Assembly: GCA_922989275.2 (NCBI GenBank)
Contig: OV277870.1
Coordinates: 42,900,356 to 42,964,355 of the forward strand
DNA from: Gari tellinella
Lineage: Eukaryota; Mollusca; Bivalvia; Cardiida; Psammobiidae
DNA length: 64,000 bases
Direction of reading: 5' to 3'
Part shown: positions 22,915 to 34,531 of the stretch, in pieces
Position numbering within the stretch: position 1 is the stretch's first letter
Layout of the letters: the number at the start of each line of letters is the position of its first letter
The notes under the pieces: generated by a model
Database searches by the model: none
What the model was told of the DNA's origin: nothing
The model's input: the letters and a program-made list of their open reading frames with translations, nothing else
Position numbers and translations under genes: made by a program

Positions 22915-25304
22915 TAAATTGTCGAAATTGAAATCTGATACTTTTTCCACATTTCCCAGACTTTATAGAAATGTTGAATGTTTACCACTTTGGTGAAAGG
23001 ACAATATCGAAAGTCGAAATTCGAAAATAGTTCGACTATTTACCTGTCTGGCAATTTCTCGCAAGTCGAACTTCGACAATAACTCGACATTTTCCCTGCA
23101 ATGGCACTTGTAAAACGTCACAATTCCACATAAGTTCGACATTGTGAATGTGGTAAAGAAATGTTGATTGTCAAATGACGAATTTCGACAACATTTCGAC
23201 TTTTTCTAGGTTCGCTAAATTATTGAACGTCTAATTTCTACACAAGTTCGACATAGTGAATGTTTTTAAGTAGTGTTGAAAGTCGAACATTGAATTTCGT
23301 CAAACGTTCGACATTTTGGTAAACGGACTATGTCGAATGTCGAAATTCGACATAAATAGTCGACTTTTTCCCGGTCTGGAAAATTGTCGTATGTCGAAAT
23401 TGGACACATGATCGACATAGTGGGTGTGTTAAAGTAATTTTAAAAGAAGAAAGTCGAATATTTGACAATTTTTCGATATTTTGGTAAAAGGATAATGTCC
23501 AACGTCGATATTCGACACTATTTCGACAATTGCACTATCGGGAAATTTGTCGATTGTCGAAAATATACATAAATTAGACACTTTACTGGCTTTGTTGAAA
23601 TGTCGAATATCGAATTTCGACAATATTTCGATTTTTTCCTTGCCAGACCACTTGTCGAACGTCGAAAGTAGACATAAGGTCGACATAGTGAATGTATTAA
23701 AGAATTGTTGAAAGAACAATGTCGAATTTCGACAATATTTCGACTTTTCCCGGGTCCGGAAAATTGTTGGACGTCGAAATTCGACATAATTTCAACAGAG
23801 GGAATGTGTATTAAGAAATCTTGAATGTCGAACGTCGAATTTCGACAATAGTTCGACTTTCTCCCTTACTTGCAGTTTGTCGAACGTCGAAATTCGACCC
23901 TAATTCGACAATTTCCCGACTTTGTATAAGTGTCGAAAGTCGAAATTCGACATCAGTTCGACAAAGTAATGTGTTGAAGAAATTTTGAATGTCGAACGTC
24001 AAATTTCGACAATATTTCGACTTTCCCCCTTACTTGCAGTTTGTCGAACGTCGAAATTCGACCCTATTTCGACAATTTCCCAACTTTGTATAAATGACTA
24101 ACGTCGAAATTCGACATCAGTTCGACAAAGTAATGTGTTTAAGAAACTTTTAATGTCGAACGTCGAATTTCGACAATATTTCGACTTTTTCCCTTACTTG
24201 CAGTTTGTCGAACGTCGAAATTCGACCCTATTTCGACAATTTCCCGACTTTGTATAAGTGTCGAACGTCGAAATTCGACATCAGTTCGACAAAGTAATGT
24301 GTTGAAGAAATTTTGAATGTCGAACGTCGAATTTCGACAATATTTCGACTTTCCCCCTTACTTGCAGTTTGTCGAACGTCGAAATTCGACCCTATTTCGA
24401 CAATTTCCCAACTTTGTATAAATGACTAACGTCGAAATTCGACATCAGTTCGACAAAGTAATGTGTTTAAGAAACTTTTAATGTCGAACGTCGAATTTCG
24501 ACAATATTTCGACTTTTTCCCTTACTTGCAGTTTGTCGAACGTCGAAATTCGACCCTATTTCGACAATTTCCCGACTTTGTATAAGTGTCGAACGTCGAA
24601 ATTCGACATCAGTTCGACAAAGTAATGTGTTGAAGAAATTTTGAATGTCGAACGTCGAATTTCGACATTATTTCGACTTTCCCCCTTACTTGCAGTTTGT
24701 CGAACGTCGAAATTCGACCCTATTTCGACAATTTCCCGACTTTGTATAAATGGCGAACGTCGAAATTCGACATCAGTTCGACAAAGTAATGTGTTTAAGA
24801 AGTTTTGAATGTCGAACGTCGAATTTCGACAACATTTCGACTTTTCCCTTACTTGCAGTTTGTCGAACGTCGAAATTCAACCCTAGTTCGACAATTTGCC
24901 GACCTTGTATAAATGTCGAACGTCGAAATTCGACATTAGTTCGACAAAGTAATGTGTTTAAGAAGTTTTGAATGTCGAACGTCGAATTTCGACAATATTT
25001 CGACTTTTCCCTTACTTGCAGTTTGTCGAACGTCGAAATTCAACCCTAGTTCGACAATTTGCCGATTTTGTATAAATGTCGAACGTCGAAATTCGACATC
25101 AGTTCGACAAAATAATGTGTTTTAAAGATGTTGAATGTCGAAAGTCGAGTTTCGACAATATTTCTACATTATGGCAAAGTTGACTTGTCGATCGGCAAAA
25201 TTTGTTACATTATGTGAAAGCTTAAATGTCGAAAGTCGAAATTCGACAGCTGTTCGACCTGTCGAATGTCGAATTGTCGAATGTCGTGCAAACTTCACAC
25301 ACCT
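22915..25304 (-). repeat. Right inverted array of GTCGAA words
   Basis: Reverse complement of the left array. It includes the matching outer unique segment (TTTGCCGATCGACAAGTC on the minus strand, near 25180) and eight or more units carrying CCCTTACTTGCAGTTTGTCG. It is longer than the left arm. A pair of adjacent units (about 23985-24310 and 24310-24640) repeats as a near-identical block of about 325 bp, which points to recent tandem amplification. Confidence 0.92.
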
Positions 25305-25313
25305 ATCGTGACA
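25305..25313 (+). other. Right 9-bp target-site duplication
   Basis: ATCGTGACA directly follows the element end CACACACCT and is identical to the left copy at 16102-16110. Confidence 0.95.
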
Positions 25314-26441
25314 TATGATCTGGATTAAAATTGTTTGCAAAGTAGACTTTAGTCGCCTAGGTAAGTGAAATGATAAACATAACACAAACAACGTACCCTG
25401 AAAGGAACAGCCATAACGGCATTATTCAGGAATTTCAGGCAACGCAACAAATGATTCACGCCCCACCACTTCTGCGCAAGATATCCAGTCATAATACGCC
25501 AGTATGTAATTTATTTTGTAAACAAATTACCTCCCTTTATAAACTCTTGGTATTTCTTGTACAAGTTTGCTTTTAGTTTAAATCAAATATTACCTATAAA
25601 TTGAAATTGATATAAATTATTTATTTTAAATCAGATTATTATAAAATTTGTACGTATTTCTATACATTGAAATACATTTACTAGAACCAATGTTTTTAAA
25701 CATATTTATATAAACATTAAAAATAACTAATTGTTTATCCAATCTTTTAAAAAACTTGCTGTGACGCTACGTGAAACTGTATCTTTGATTCACGTAGGAG
25801 TTTCTTGATCTTCTCGTGGTTTCGAGGAGAAATTAACATAACACCAATGAAATTGTGGTAAATGTAAAGTATGAAAAATGGCTATAGGCCTTCCTCAAGT
25901 TTTCTGTAGAAGCCCTGACATAATCAGATTCAAGGTTTTTTTCCAATGGGATTTACTAACTTAACTATCGAATATAAGGTAGGGCCTCACCAACACATTA
26001 AAAATTAAGTTCAAAGTTAAAACGTGGCTATTTTCGACTGAACCGAACATGAAATGATGTAATTCGAAATATTGGTTAGTTCGAGTTAAGCGAGTTCGAG
26101 ATATCGAACTTCAATATCTCGAACTCGGTGAAATCGAACATACCCGTATTCTAAAGTGAAAACTAGCCGCGTTTTAACTTTTAAACACGAGTATGTTCGT
26201 CCTAGCCGAGCATGAAATAGTGCAGTTCATGTGTCGAACTATCGGATAGTTCGAGTTAAGCGAGTTCGAGATATCGAAGTTCGACTGTGGAAACAATGTT
26301 CCACTCTTAAACCTAGACTCATAGTACTTATTATTCTTATTAGCAGAATCTGAAAAAACCTACCTATCTGTAAAGGCTTGATCCACTGGTATAATATGAA
26401 AAGCTAATTTATTATTGCCTTATTAATAGTGTATTTCTTAC

Positions 26442-26605
26442 AGCACCCCCTCTCTACATCAACACCTATTGGGAGACACAGATTATGTACGTTGTTCAGA
26501 GGGCGTCTTTATAGGGAGGGAAATTAGCTGTTTGCAAATATATGCCAATTTCCGTCCATATAACGACTCCCTCCGAGCAACTCACACACTTTTTGTCTCC
26601 GAGCG
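26442..26605. mobile_element. Short M2-like MITE, copy B version
   Basis: Ends CAGCACCCCCTCTCTACA and TCTCCGAGCGTTG. It is the counterpart of 7709-7900 with a deletion near its right end. Confidence 0.6.
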
Positions 26606-26836
26606 TTGTATTACTTACTCAATATCAAACTGTGTATGGGATAAAAAATGACAGTTTTGAGTGTTTCCGGAAGTAAACTCTGGGAATCACTGCAGGTGAC
26701 AAATGTTATTAACAAACTGTTTCTTGTGTGAGGCTTTTCAAAGTGTTGTCTCTTTATACAGAAACAGGCGGGTTTGCTAAACAACGTTTACTATATATGT
26801 AACAACAAAATCAGACGCCAGGCAAAGTTCTCTAGG

Positions 26837-27064
26837 CGCCAGTTTCATAAAACTAAAAACGGTCGCAACTCAAATTTTTAAAATACATTTAATTTCTGAT
26901 TTGTCCATCTAATCATGTATTGTGACATCTTTTTGGATATCGTCTTTTCAAAACGATTCCAAAGAGATGTCACACGGCAGGAGAAATAAACAATAATTGA
27001 GACTTTTATAATCTGACTTACGACAATATTAATTTTGTCCTACGAATTTTTATGAAACGGGTCC
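26837..27064. mobile_element. GTTTCATAAA-ended MITE (Harbinger-like?)
   Basis: Inverted ends GCGCCAGTTTCATAAAA and TTTTATGAAACGGGTCCC surround a hairpin (26920-26976) of GTGACATCTTTTTGGAT / CAAAGAGATGTCAC. It is missing from copy A, so it inserted after the duplication. A cleaner copy is at 45225-45467. The superfamily is uncertain. Confidence 0.7.
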
Positions 27065-27654
27065 CTGGAGTCTTATAAAGCTCCAAGCTGTAAGACAGCT
27101 CAGATATGTCGTACAATGTATATAAAAAATCGAAAGATTATTCTTTTTGTATCTGTAATTTTCTAGTTTCATATGCACCTCGTTTAGTTTCGTTTAACCT
27201 TTTCCTCCCTGAAACCTCAAATGGACAATTCTAGTTTTCAATTTAGTCTGGTCCATGTTTGACTTTTTAGGGTTGATTTTTACCAAATACATGTATGTCA
27301 AAATGATAAACAGTGAAGACCCTGATCAGAGGGGTCTACACTGTTTGCATAGGACAAGTGTAATCATCACATGACGCATATATGCGTGACTAGAGTTCAA
27401 AGAGTTTAAACGGACAAATTAACGCCTGACTATATATACCGTAAAAAGAAACTGCTCTTATCTGACTACTAATATAAACCTGAAATATGTCACGTTTTAA
27501 CATTGAAATACTGGTATGTTCGACTTATAACCAAGTTCGAGATATCAAAATTTGACCATTTATAGTGTAATGTAATTACACTATTTATAGAGTGTTATAT
27601 GTTTCACCAGTAGCGTGTTTAGCAGTTTGTCCCCCGTGTGCAGCGTGCAGAGTA

Positions 27655-27826
27655 CAGTAGAGAAAACATTTTCTTTCTAAATAACCCCGGTTGCGCTTAA
27701 ACTATGAATTTCATTGCAAACAGTTTTGAGCCAGATCAGACGCCGGGTAACTGTTTGCCACTCAGATTAAAACTGCCATTTTCAATATTTCATAGTTTGA
27801 ACGGAATAATAACTTTTTTCCCACTG
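27655..27826 (-). mobile_element. Degenerate M1 MITE, copy B version
   Basis: TA at 27653-27654 and 27827-27828. It is the counterpart of 9010-9229, but half of the H1 hairpin is deleted (GTAACTGTTTGCC joins the arms). Confidence 0.7.
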
Positions 27827-27978
27827 TATTTCAGACCGGTAGTCAACCCTCAATCGACGGCCATCGACGACCATCGATTTCCTTACTGAACTCATCACAG
27901 GTATATCTCCCGTACATGTATCTGTTAAGAGTTTGATATAATATGAAAGGCCCGTTTATAATTTCGTTATTACAACCT

Positions 27979-28223
27979 ACAGTAAAACCTCTCTGTTACG
28001 ATCGCAAACCCTTTGCAAGCGCGTTTTGAATTTCTTCAGTCATTCTGCCTTATTTTTTAACTTTGAAACGACATTGCGGACAACAAAATTGAAGCAGACG
28101 ACAATGAAACGGTGAAGTGGTAAAAATCTCATGAAAAAGTTGGCAGTGAAAAAGTTAGCTGTCACCTGTCTGAAACAATCAATTAATATTAGTTTAATGG
28201 TCGTAAAAGAGAGGTTATATTGT
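27979..28223. mobile_element. M3 MITE
   Basis: Left end CAGTAAAACCTCTCTGTTAC, right end TGGTCGTAAAAGAGAGG. The interior includes a foreign GACAATGAAACGGTG stretch instead of the H2 hairpin. Confidence 0.55.
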
Positions 28224-28422
28224 TTTCCCTATTTGCACTCACTAACACATTAATAATACGGAGCAATTAGACCCACCCAGGGAGGGACAAGTTTTAACAA
28301 TTAAAGTAGTAATTAATGTAGTTCTTATCACTTTTCTAAAAACTCACTCGATATTCAACCGTGGATTGGATAAATAAGGTTTGATGAATTTTATTATGGT
28401 AGCGTATTTTTCACATGTCATA

Positions 28423-28673
28423 CAGTGGAGAAAACGTTATTCTTTCCCGTTTTTAAAAACGCAAACGAAACGCAAACGCATTGCAATAAAATGAAGAAAG
28501 TAACAACTTGGCGGCAATTCTGACCATTTATTTTAAGCTGAGCGGCAAACAGTTTGGAGCCTGATCAGACGCCGGGTTACCCGGCGTCTGATCTGGCTCC
28601 AAACTATATGTATTGGAAATAATATATTTAGCGTAAACGCGTTTATTGGGAAAGAATAACGTTTTCTCTACTG
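28423..28673 (+). mobile_element. M1 MITE
   Basis: TA at 28421-28422 and 28674-28675. Ends CAGTGGAGAAAACG and CGTTTTCTCTACTG; H1 hairpin at 28546-28613. Confidence 0.9.
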
Positions 28674-28827
28674 TACATTATAATAATGATATGAGAAACA
28701 AACGTTGTTGTTCTTGTCGGAAGTGAACTCTGGGAATCACAGCGGGCGGCAAATGACAATGTTGTGTAAATAGCTATACATCCAGTTATTTGATACCTGA
28801 TCTGTTTTCAATCTGTTTAAATGGATG

Positions 28828-28985
28828 AACAGTCTAACTTCGATATCTCGAAATCGCTTAATTCGATCTGATATTTTCACAAATGAATTTCATGTTTTAA
28901 GCTCTGTTAAGTCGAATAGCCGAGTTTTAACTTTGAAATACGGGTATGTTCGACTTAACCGAGTTCGAGATTTGTATACATATAG
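28828..28985. mobile_element. Tigger/pogo-like MITE remnant
   Basis: CAGTCTAACTTCGATATC faces GTTCGAGATTTGTA. The middle AACTTTGAAATACGGGTATG matches 4395 and 8757. Confidence 0.45.
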
Positions 28986-29246
28986 CAAAGTGCGGGGTTA
29001 ACTTCTCACAGTGCGGAAGTAAAATTGACAAATCCCTTTTAATTATGCATGATAATGAAATTAGTCTTATTTGAAATTAACCAAAACACAGAGATTACTT
29101 AAATACGGACACTTAACGAGAACAAATCCGCCATAATATGTTCGTTACAAGAATGGATGTTTCAGTGTAGTTTTACCCAGTCAACATTATTTGCACCCAT
29201 GGATTCAGCGTCAAATTAACCGTATATATGTATTTTACCCGTTTAA

Positions 29247-30505
29247 AGTGCGCTCACATTTGCTCTGGCGGCCGCAGAAATGTGAAATCGGTAGGAATCT
29301 TGCGGCGGCCGTAGAGATTCTACGGCGGCCGTGCGGAGGCCGTACGGCGGCCGCACTGCGTATCCAAATATTGTACAGGCCGTAGAGCTCTCCGTAGAAT
29401 TATAACGCGGGGTTATAACATTTTTTCATTTCATACGCCGGAGAGTATTTCTGCGGCAGCCGGCTGCCGTACGGTCGCAGTGCGGACAGCGTGCGGCCGC
29501 CGTAACTCAATGGTCACTTTTCCTATTGTGCATTTGTACTTTTGTTCATATATATAAATCATGTAAATTATCTAAAAATGGATTCAGATGTTCTTAATGC
29601 CTCGCTCACATTTGCTGCTGCTGCTGCTGCTAATCATTTCTACGGTTAGTAGCAATTCCCCGCCCGCCGCAGAATTCCTACGGCCGCCGTGTGTTGCGCT
29701 CACATTTGCTGCGGCTGCCGCACGGCGAAATTTTATTTTGGTAGGGTTAAAAAATCTGCGGCAACCGTACGGCCGCCGTGTGGCTGCCGTGTGGCTGCCG
29801 TACGGCGACCGCACGGCGACCGTACGACTGCCGTACGGCAGCCGTGGAAGTCCCACCAGATACATTGTAACCAAAATGCTGCTCCTGCTACACAACTTGG
29901 TTTTGCTACATGTTCACACAACTTATATCAGTCCAACAACACAATGAACTCAAAGGACACATTTGGACAGCATTTAAGACATCTAAATCCATTTTTAGAT
30001 AATATACATGTTTTACATATATGAACAAAAGTACAAATGCTCAATAGGGAAATTGACCATCGAGTTACGGCAGCCGCATGGTGGTCGTACGGCAACCGTA
30101 CGGCTGCCGTACGGCAGCCGTAGAACCACTCTGCGGTGTGTGTTTCTACGGCCGCCGTAGAAATGAAAAAATGTTATAACTCCGCGTTATGATTCTACGG
30201 CGACCTCTACGGCCTGTAAAATATTGGGATACGCCGTGCGGCTGCCGTACGGCCGCCACACGACCGCCGTAGATTTTTTACGGCCGCCGTAAGATTCTCT
30301 CGATTTCACGTCTCTGCGGCCGCCGTACGGCCGCCGTAGAGCAAATGTGAGCGCACCATAAATGCTGTCCAAATGTGTCATTTTAGTTCACGGTGTAGGT
30401 GGACTGATATGAAATGTGTGAACATGTAGCAAAATCAAGTTGTGTAGCAGGAGCAGCATTTTGGTTGCAGAGCATCTGATGGGGCTTCCACGGCTGCCAG
30501 ACGTA
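29247..30505. mobile_element. Foldback complex built from CGGCCGCCGTA words
   Basis: Outer ends GTGCGCTCACATTTGC (29248) and its complement (30342-30356) bound arms rich in CGGCCGCCGTACGG and its variants. This is far more GC-rich than the surroundings. The left arm (29247-29595) and right arm (about 29975-30358) are inverted copies, sharing ATTGTGCATTTGTACTTTTG. A second CTCACATTTGCTGC end at 29608 and 29700, and an inverted copy of 29845-29970 at 30360-30505, show nested foldback units. TAA lies at both outer ends, but the ends are offset by one base, so the target duplication is only tentative. Confidence 0.8.
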
Positions 30506-30734
30506 ATGTAGTTTCAAAGTTAAATTATAGGCAGTAAGACTAAATATATATCGATACGAGTGCTAAACGTATCGTGGCATCTGATCTGGATCCAAATTGA
30601 TTGCAAAGTGGACTTTAGTCGCCTATGAAGGTTCAATGGTTGACAGTAATATTGGAGCACTAGTGTTCATAATGACGGTGATAGTAGAACTCCGAGAAAC
30701 GAAAAGTGACTACAAACCGATCTGTCTATAGAAA

Positions 30735-30892
30735 CAATTACTATAAAACATCTATATTACATGTACGACCACAAAATTGTATTACTTATTAGGTGTTTAC
30801 GATAGGTGACCTCTTAAAGCAAGGTGACAGTAAAACAGAAAGTTCCTTTAAGAGCTTTCTGTTTTATTGGCATCTTCGTGTAAGGGTGTATC
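30735..30892. mobile_element. M3 MITE, left part, with H2 hairpin
   Basis: Worn end followed by TACGACCACAAAATTG, then an H2 hairpin (30809-30885) of AAGCAAGGTGACAGTAAAAC with AGAAAGTTCC / GAGCTTTCT. The right end is missing. Confidence 0.55.
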
Positions 30893-32115
30893 AAACCCAA
30901 AGCGAATATTTCAAAGTATCTAACTTTTTTCTTTTCCTTTTCTTTTTGGAAGAGCTGTTTGTAAACATGTATGATAAATGAAAAATAGAAAAAAAATCAT
31001 ATATTGGTGTGCATCAATTTGCACTACGGCAATTTGGAAAAGGTGTGTCAAATACGGATTTTTTCTCAAATTTAAAGAATAAGCTTTAGTACAATCTATT
31101 TTGATTAGAATTAAACAGGGTTCTTTTGTTTTTATTATGTTTTTCATGTCTATGGAAGTATGTTTACATACGGAAACTAATTCAAGACCAAACAGGCACC
31201 TGCTTTGAAAAACATGAATCTCTGAATCAACAACATTGTTTTAATGCATAATGATATTTAAAAAAAAAGGTTTTATAAAAAAAAGTCCAAAACATATTTC
31301 TAGTATTTAACTTTTTCTTATATTGTACCAGATGAAAGCCGGCCCGTACAAAGGCAATTCAAAATATTAAAAGAAATTGAAAGGTTAGTGTTGAAATTAC
31401 TGAGTTAGCTCCCTTTACAAAAGAGTACCACATCGATTATATTAAGAGCTTCATTAATTTCACATTTGGTGCATGTTTTGTCTTAAATTAGCTTTTCTAT
31501 GAGGAAATACTACCATAGACATGGAATAAATAGTACAAAACCAAATCCCCATATTTGTTTTCATTTGAAATAGATTTTCTTGAAGCGGATTCTTTGAAAA
31601 TGACAATAGAAAAAACCAAATCTTAATCTGACACACCTTTGAAAATGACCGTAGAGCCAAACATTGTACACCAAAATATCATATTTTTCTATATTTCCAT
31701 TCATCCTAAATAAGTATTCAAAACAAAACAATGATAGAATGTTTTTATAATTTGAAATTTTCACAAATTCATGAGTTTAATGCACACATAAGCTGTCATC
31801 TGTCAATAGTCTGCGTTTCAGTGGTCGAAATGGAGAGGCTTACTGTCGTGTTAAAAAATCCAAATTTGAAAACAGATGAGACTGAAAACCGAACTCATGG
31901 AAATAATCTTTCCCTTAAAACCTAACTTATAGCAATCTGGGGAACTTCCCGTCTGATCAGAATCAACTCGTATTTACACTCGTTTCACCAATTCTACAGT
32001 AAATATAACAATTCAACATTTGATTTTTAAAATACAGACGAACATTTCAAAAACGACAATATGTTCGAATAAGTGTAAAGTATGTTGCTGACTAATTAAC
32101 CTCTCCTTCACTGCT
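30893..32115. other. Unique AT-rich DNA
   Basis: No gene or classifiable repeat. CAGTAGTG-type ends, H1 and H2 are all absent, making this one of the few MITE-free stretches over 1 kb. Confidence 0.5.
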
Positions 32116-32117
32116 TA

Positions 32118-32363
32118 CAGTGGAGAATCTGTTATTCTTTTCCGTTTAAACGCAAACGTACGCAAACGCAAAACACTAAAACGTAGAAAAGTACAACTTT
32201 TGGACAATTCTGATAATTCATGTTTATCTTGGTGGCAAACAGTTTGGAGCCTGATCAGATGCCGGGTTACCCGGCGTCTGATCTTGCTCCAAACTGTTTG
32301 CACTGCAAATAATAGTTTTAGCGTAAACGCGTTTATTGGGAAAGAATATAACATTCTCCACTG
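32118..32363 (+). mobile_element. M1 MITE
   Basis: TA at 32116-32117 and 32364-32365. Ends CAGTGGAGAATCTG and ACATTCTCCACTG; H1 at 32235-32304. Confidence 0.93.
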
Positions 32364-32792
32364 TACCTTGAGAACAATTACTACTTGTAAACAGCTTGGA
32401 CGTTGATCATTCGATATTTCTTTGGTAAAGTTTTCTGTAATCTAAATATGAAAAATAAAAGCAAACGACCATTGTTCTAGCAGCTGACGTCATGGCATTA
32501 AAGGAGTTAAAACAACGAGCAACATGTGCTAGTGGACCATTCGCTGTACATAGTAACACCACGTTCCTCCCCTTCCGACGTATTAGCGTGATGTCCACTT
32601 TAAATGGCCAGGTTAATGTCACAAGAGATGGCCAGTTAATTTCTACGAAAAATACCAAAAAAGACCTGCGGACAGATTCTAAAGTAATGTACGGAAAATG
32701 TAGTTTATAGGTGGCGGACTAATTGTAAACCCTAGCCAACCAGGAGCGTTTGTTTTATAGTGTCGTTTTCAATTTAAGATTTCACATTCAGA

Positions 32793-33041
32793 TTAACCCT
32801 CTTGACGCCCAATTAATCGTAAGGTTTTTACCCTTTCACTGTATATTTTTTCGTCTGCTTCAATAGTTGTCGTCTGAAAGATCATTTCAAAGTTAGTTTC
32901 AAAGTAGCATGACTTAAGAAATATTGATGTCAGCGTCAAACAGATTGGATCCAGATCAGACGCCGCGTGACGCGGCGTCTGATCTGGATCCAAACTGTTT
33001 GCAAAGTCACATTTATGCGACCTTGGCACCGAAAGGGTTAA
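32793..33041. mobile_element. M5 piggyBac-like MITE with H1 hairpin
   Basis: Flanked by TTAA (32793-32796 and 33038-33041), with ends TTAACCCTCTTGACGCC and GGCACCGAAAGGGTTAA. The core is a perfect H1 hairpin (32936-33003), GGATCCAGATCAGACGCC paired with GGCGTCTGATCTGGATCC. The TTAA target and CCCTTT ends are piggyBac-like; that class call is inference. Confidence 0.75.
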
Positions 33042-33125
33042 TTGCATATTAATCCAAGAACTGCTCTAAATGGCAAACATCTTGTATTTTGACCAAACAC
33101 CGAGCGTGGTATAGCGTACAATGTA

Positions 33126-34196
33126 CAGTGCTCCCTCTCTACAACGATAAATACATGGGAGACGCATAATGTGTGTGTTGTTCGGAGGGAGTCGTTATAG
33201 AAAGGGGCCATTAAGACTTGGCTTACATTTGCAAACAGTTGAATCTAGACCAGAAGCCATGTATGCCCCGGTCACACAGACGGTCGGGCTTAAATCGGTA
33301 CCCAATCGGTCGAATTATTTACTGTTTTGATCGGTTGTCATAAGTGATTTAATTTCATGCTTTCTGTGTGACCGGGTATCGGTGATAAATAATTGTTCAA
33401 TCGGTGAAACGCCATCCCGCCTCCGATTGGCCACCGATTGGCCACCGATTGGCAACTCATTAACTCCTATGGGCCACCGATTAAAAGCGCCCAACAACCT
33501 ATCAATAATCGACGAATACCGATAAAACACCGATGAAATGCTGGCGGCAACCGATTTATCACCAATTGATCACCGATTGAACTGCCATTAACAACCGATG
33601 AAAACCGACGAGATCCTGCGTTTTAATTCTCATCTTTTTTCATCGGTGGTAAGTATCAGTTCATCGGTGCTTTATCGGTGGTTTATCGGTGACTCGTCGG
33701 TGATATCGGTTGTAGACAGGTTGTCAATCGGTTATTTGTAAAATATTTTCACCGATCGAGAATTTTAAGCACGTTTAAAAATCCCAATCGGTGATTTTTC
33801 GCCGACGAAACTCATCTTTACCCAATAGCGATTGATAGGTGGAAAACAGGTGGCCAATAGGTGATATCGGTAGTAAATCGGTTCTCATCGGTCCCCTCCC
33901 TAGTTTGGCGAAAAAAACAACCGATCTATCACCGATGACTCTGTGTGACCGGGGTGTTACACGCGTCGTCTGATCCGGACTCAAGATGTTTGTCACTGGT
34001 CAATATAATTTTATGTACTCTATCAAAAACTCCACTTATATGTAAATGTGAGAGAAAACAGCAGACGACAATCTTAAGCGGACGTTTTACAGCAGTAAAA
34101 TAGTAAGACTTAATTATCCCATTAAGGGAATTACGACGAGTGTCGTTGTAAGGATGAAGTCGTTGTTGGGAGGGCCGTTGTAGAGAGGGAGCGCTG
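33126..34196 (+). mobile_element. M2 MITE split by a foldback element
   Basis: Left end CAGTGCTCCCTCTCTACAAC follows TA at 33124; right end GTAGAGAGGGAGCGCTG. The H1 hairpin is cut in its loop: the left arm stops at 33263 and the right arm GCGTCGTCTGATCCGG resumes after 33957. Without the insert the copy is about 375 bp, the normal M2 length. Confidence 0.85.
33264..33956. mobile_element. Foldback element built from ATCGGT / ACCGAT words
   Basis: Ends TGCCCCGGTCACACAGA and TCTGTGTGACCGGGG are inverted repeats. Almost the whole 0.7-kb interior consists of CACCGATT, ATCGGTG and close variants on both strands. No frame is meaningful. It landed in the loop of an H1 hairpin. A clean target duplication is not visible (GTA left, TAC right). 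The end resembles that of 48887-50019. Confidence 0.85.
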
Positions 34197-34232
34197 AAGT
34201 TTAGTGTTTACAAATAGTAGATAGTGTTTACA

Positions 34233-34385
34233 AATAAACTTCGTTAACTCGAACGAACCCGTATTTCAAAGTTAAAAAGTGGTTTTGGCGCTTTAACTTT
34301 GAAAGAAAGGTAAGTACATGTACTTCTATAAAAATCCGTGAATATTCGATTTAAACGAGTTGGAGATATCGAGTCTAGACTGAAC
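34233..34385. mobile_element. Tigger/pogo-like MITE remnant
   Basis: TTCGTTAACTCGAACGAACC faces GAGTTGGAGATATCGAG; TTTCAAAGTTAAAAAG pairs with CTTTAACTTTGAAAG. Confidence 0.4.
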
Positions 34386-34531
34386 ATATCTAGTTCGATT
34401 TAGCAGTAAAATGGTCTATTTTGCCAACTTATAGAGGTGGGTTATTGTCCCAAGATATTCGCAATCTTTGCATATTCAAAATTGAGCATTCACTCTTCGG
34501 TGTCTATGCTGTAACTTTAGGAAGGCTGGTA

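Larger units (their letters stand above)
17930..22915. other. Interior of the foldback element
   Basis: The interior is mostly AT-rich single-copy DNA. It contains several worn M4/H2 hairpins (near 17997, 19197, 21390, 21690 and 22080, all with AAAGCAGAATG-like arms), one M1 copy (19641-19876) and two related short coding-like stretches (20354-20922). A GTAAGTAAGTAAGTA run lies near 21311. No transposase, RNA gene or long frame is visible. Confidence 0.6.
16111..25304. mobile_element. 9.2-kb non-autonomous foldback element (Mutator-like by target duplication)
   Basis: The outer ends are perfect inverted repeats: AGGTGTGTGAAGTTTGCACG on the left and its complement on the right. Both continue into long inverted arrays of GTCGAA-type words, about 1.8 kb left and 2.4 kb right. 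The middle (17930-22915) is single-copy DNA and MITE remnants, with no transposase-like frame. A perfect 9-bp target duplication plus an empty site in copy A define it as a transposon. Nine-bp duplications are typical of Mutator-like elements; assignment to that superfamily is inference. It must be mobilised by a transposase elsewhere. Confidence 0.92.
15750..28010 (+). repeat. Segmental duplication, copy B (split by the foldback element)
   Basis: This is the partner of copy A. Homology runs 15750-16110, breaks for the foldback at 16111-25304, then resumes without loss at 25305 (ATCGTGACATATGATCTGG, as at 3511). It continues to the M3 end near 27979. It carries the empty sites for the M1/LINE insertion (26388) and the second M1 (26798). 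Confidence 0.8.

Noticed and set aside
29584..29947. Frames rich in Arg, Pro and Ala in the GC-rich foldback
   Set aside because: Produced by CGGCCGCCGTA word repetition in both orientations.
32492..32710. 72-codon plus-strand frame between two MITEs
   Set aside because: Codon content looks unremarkable and no homology or exon boundary is visible.
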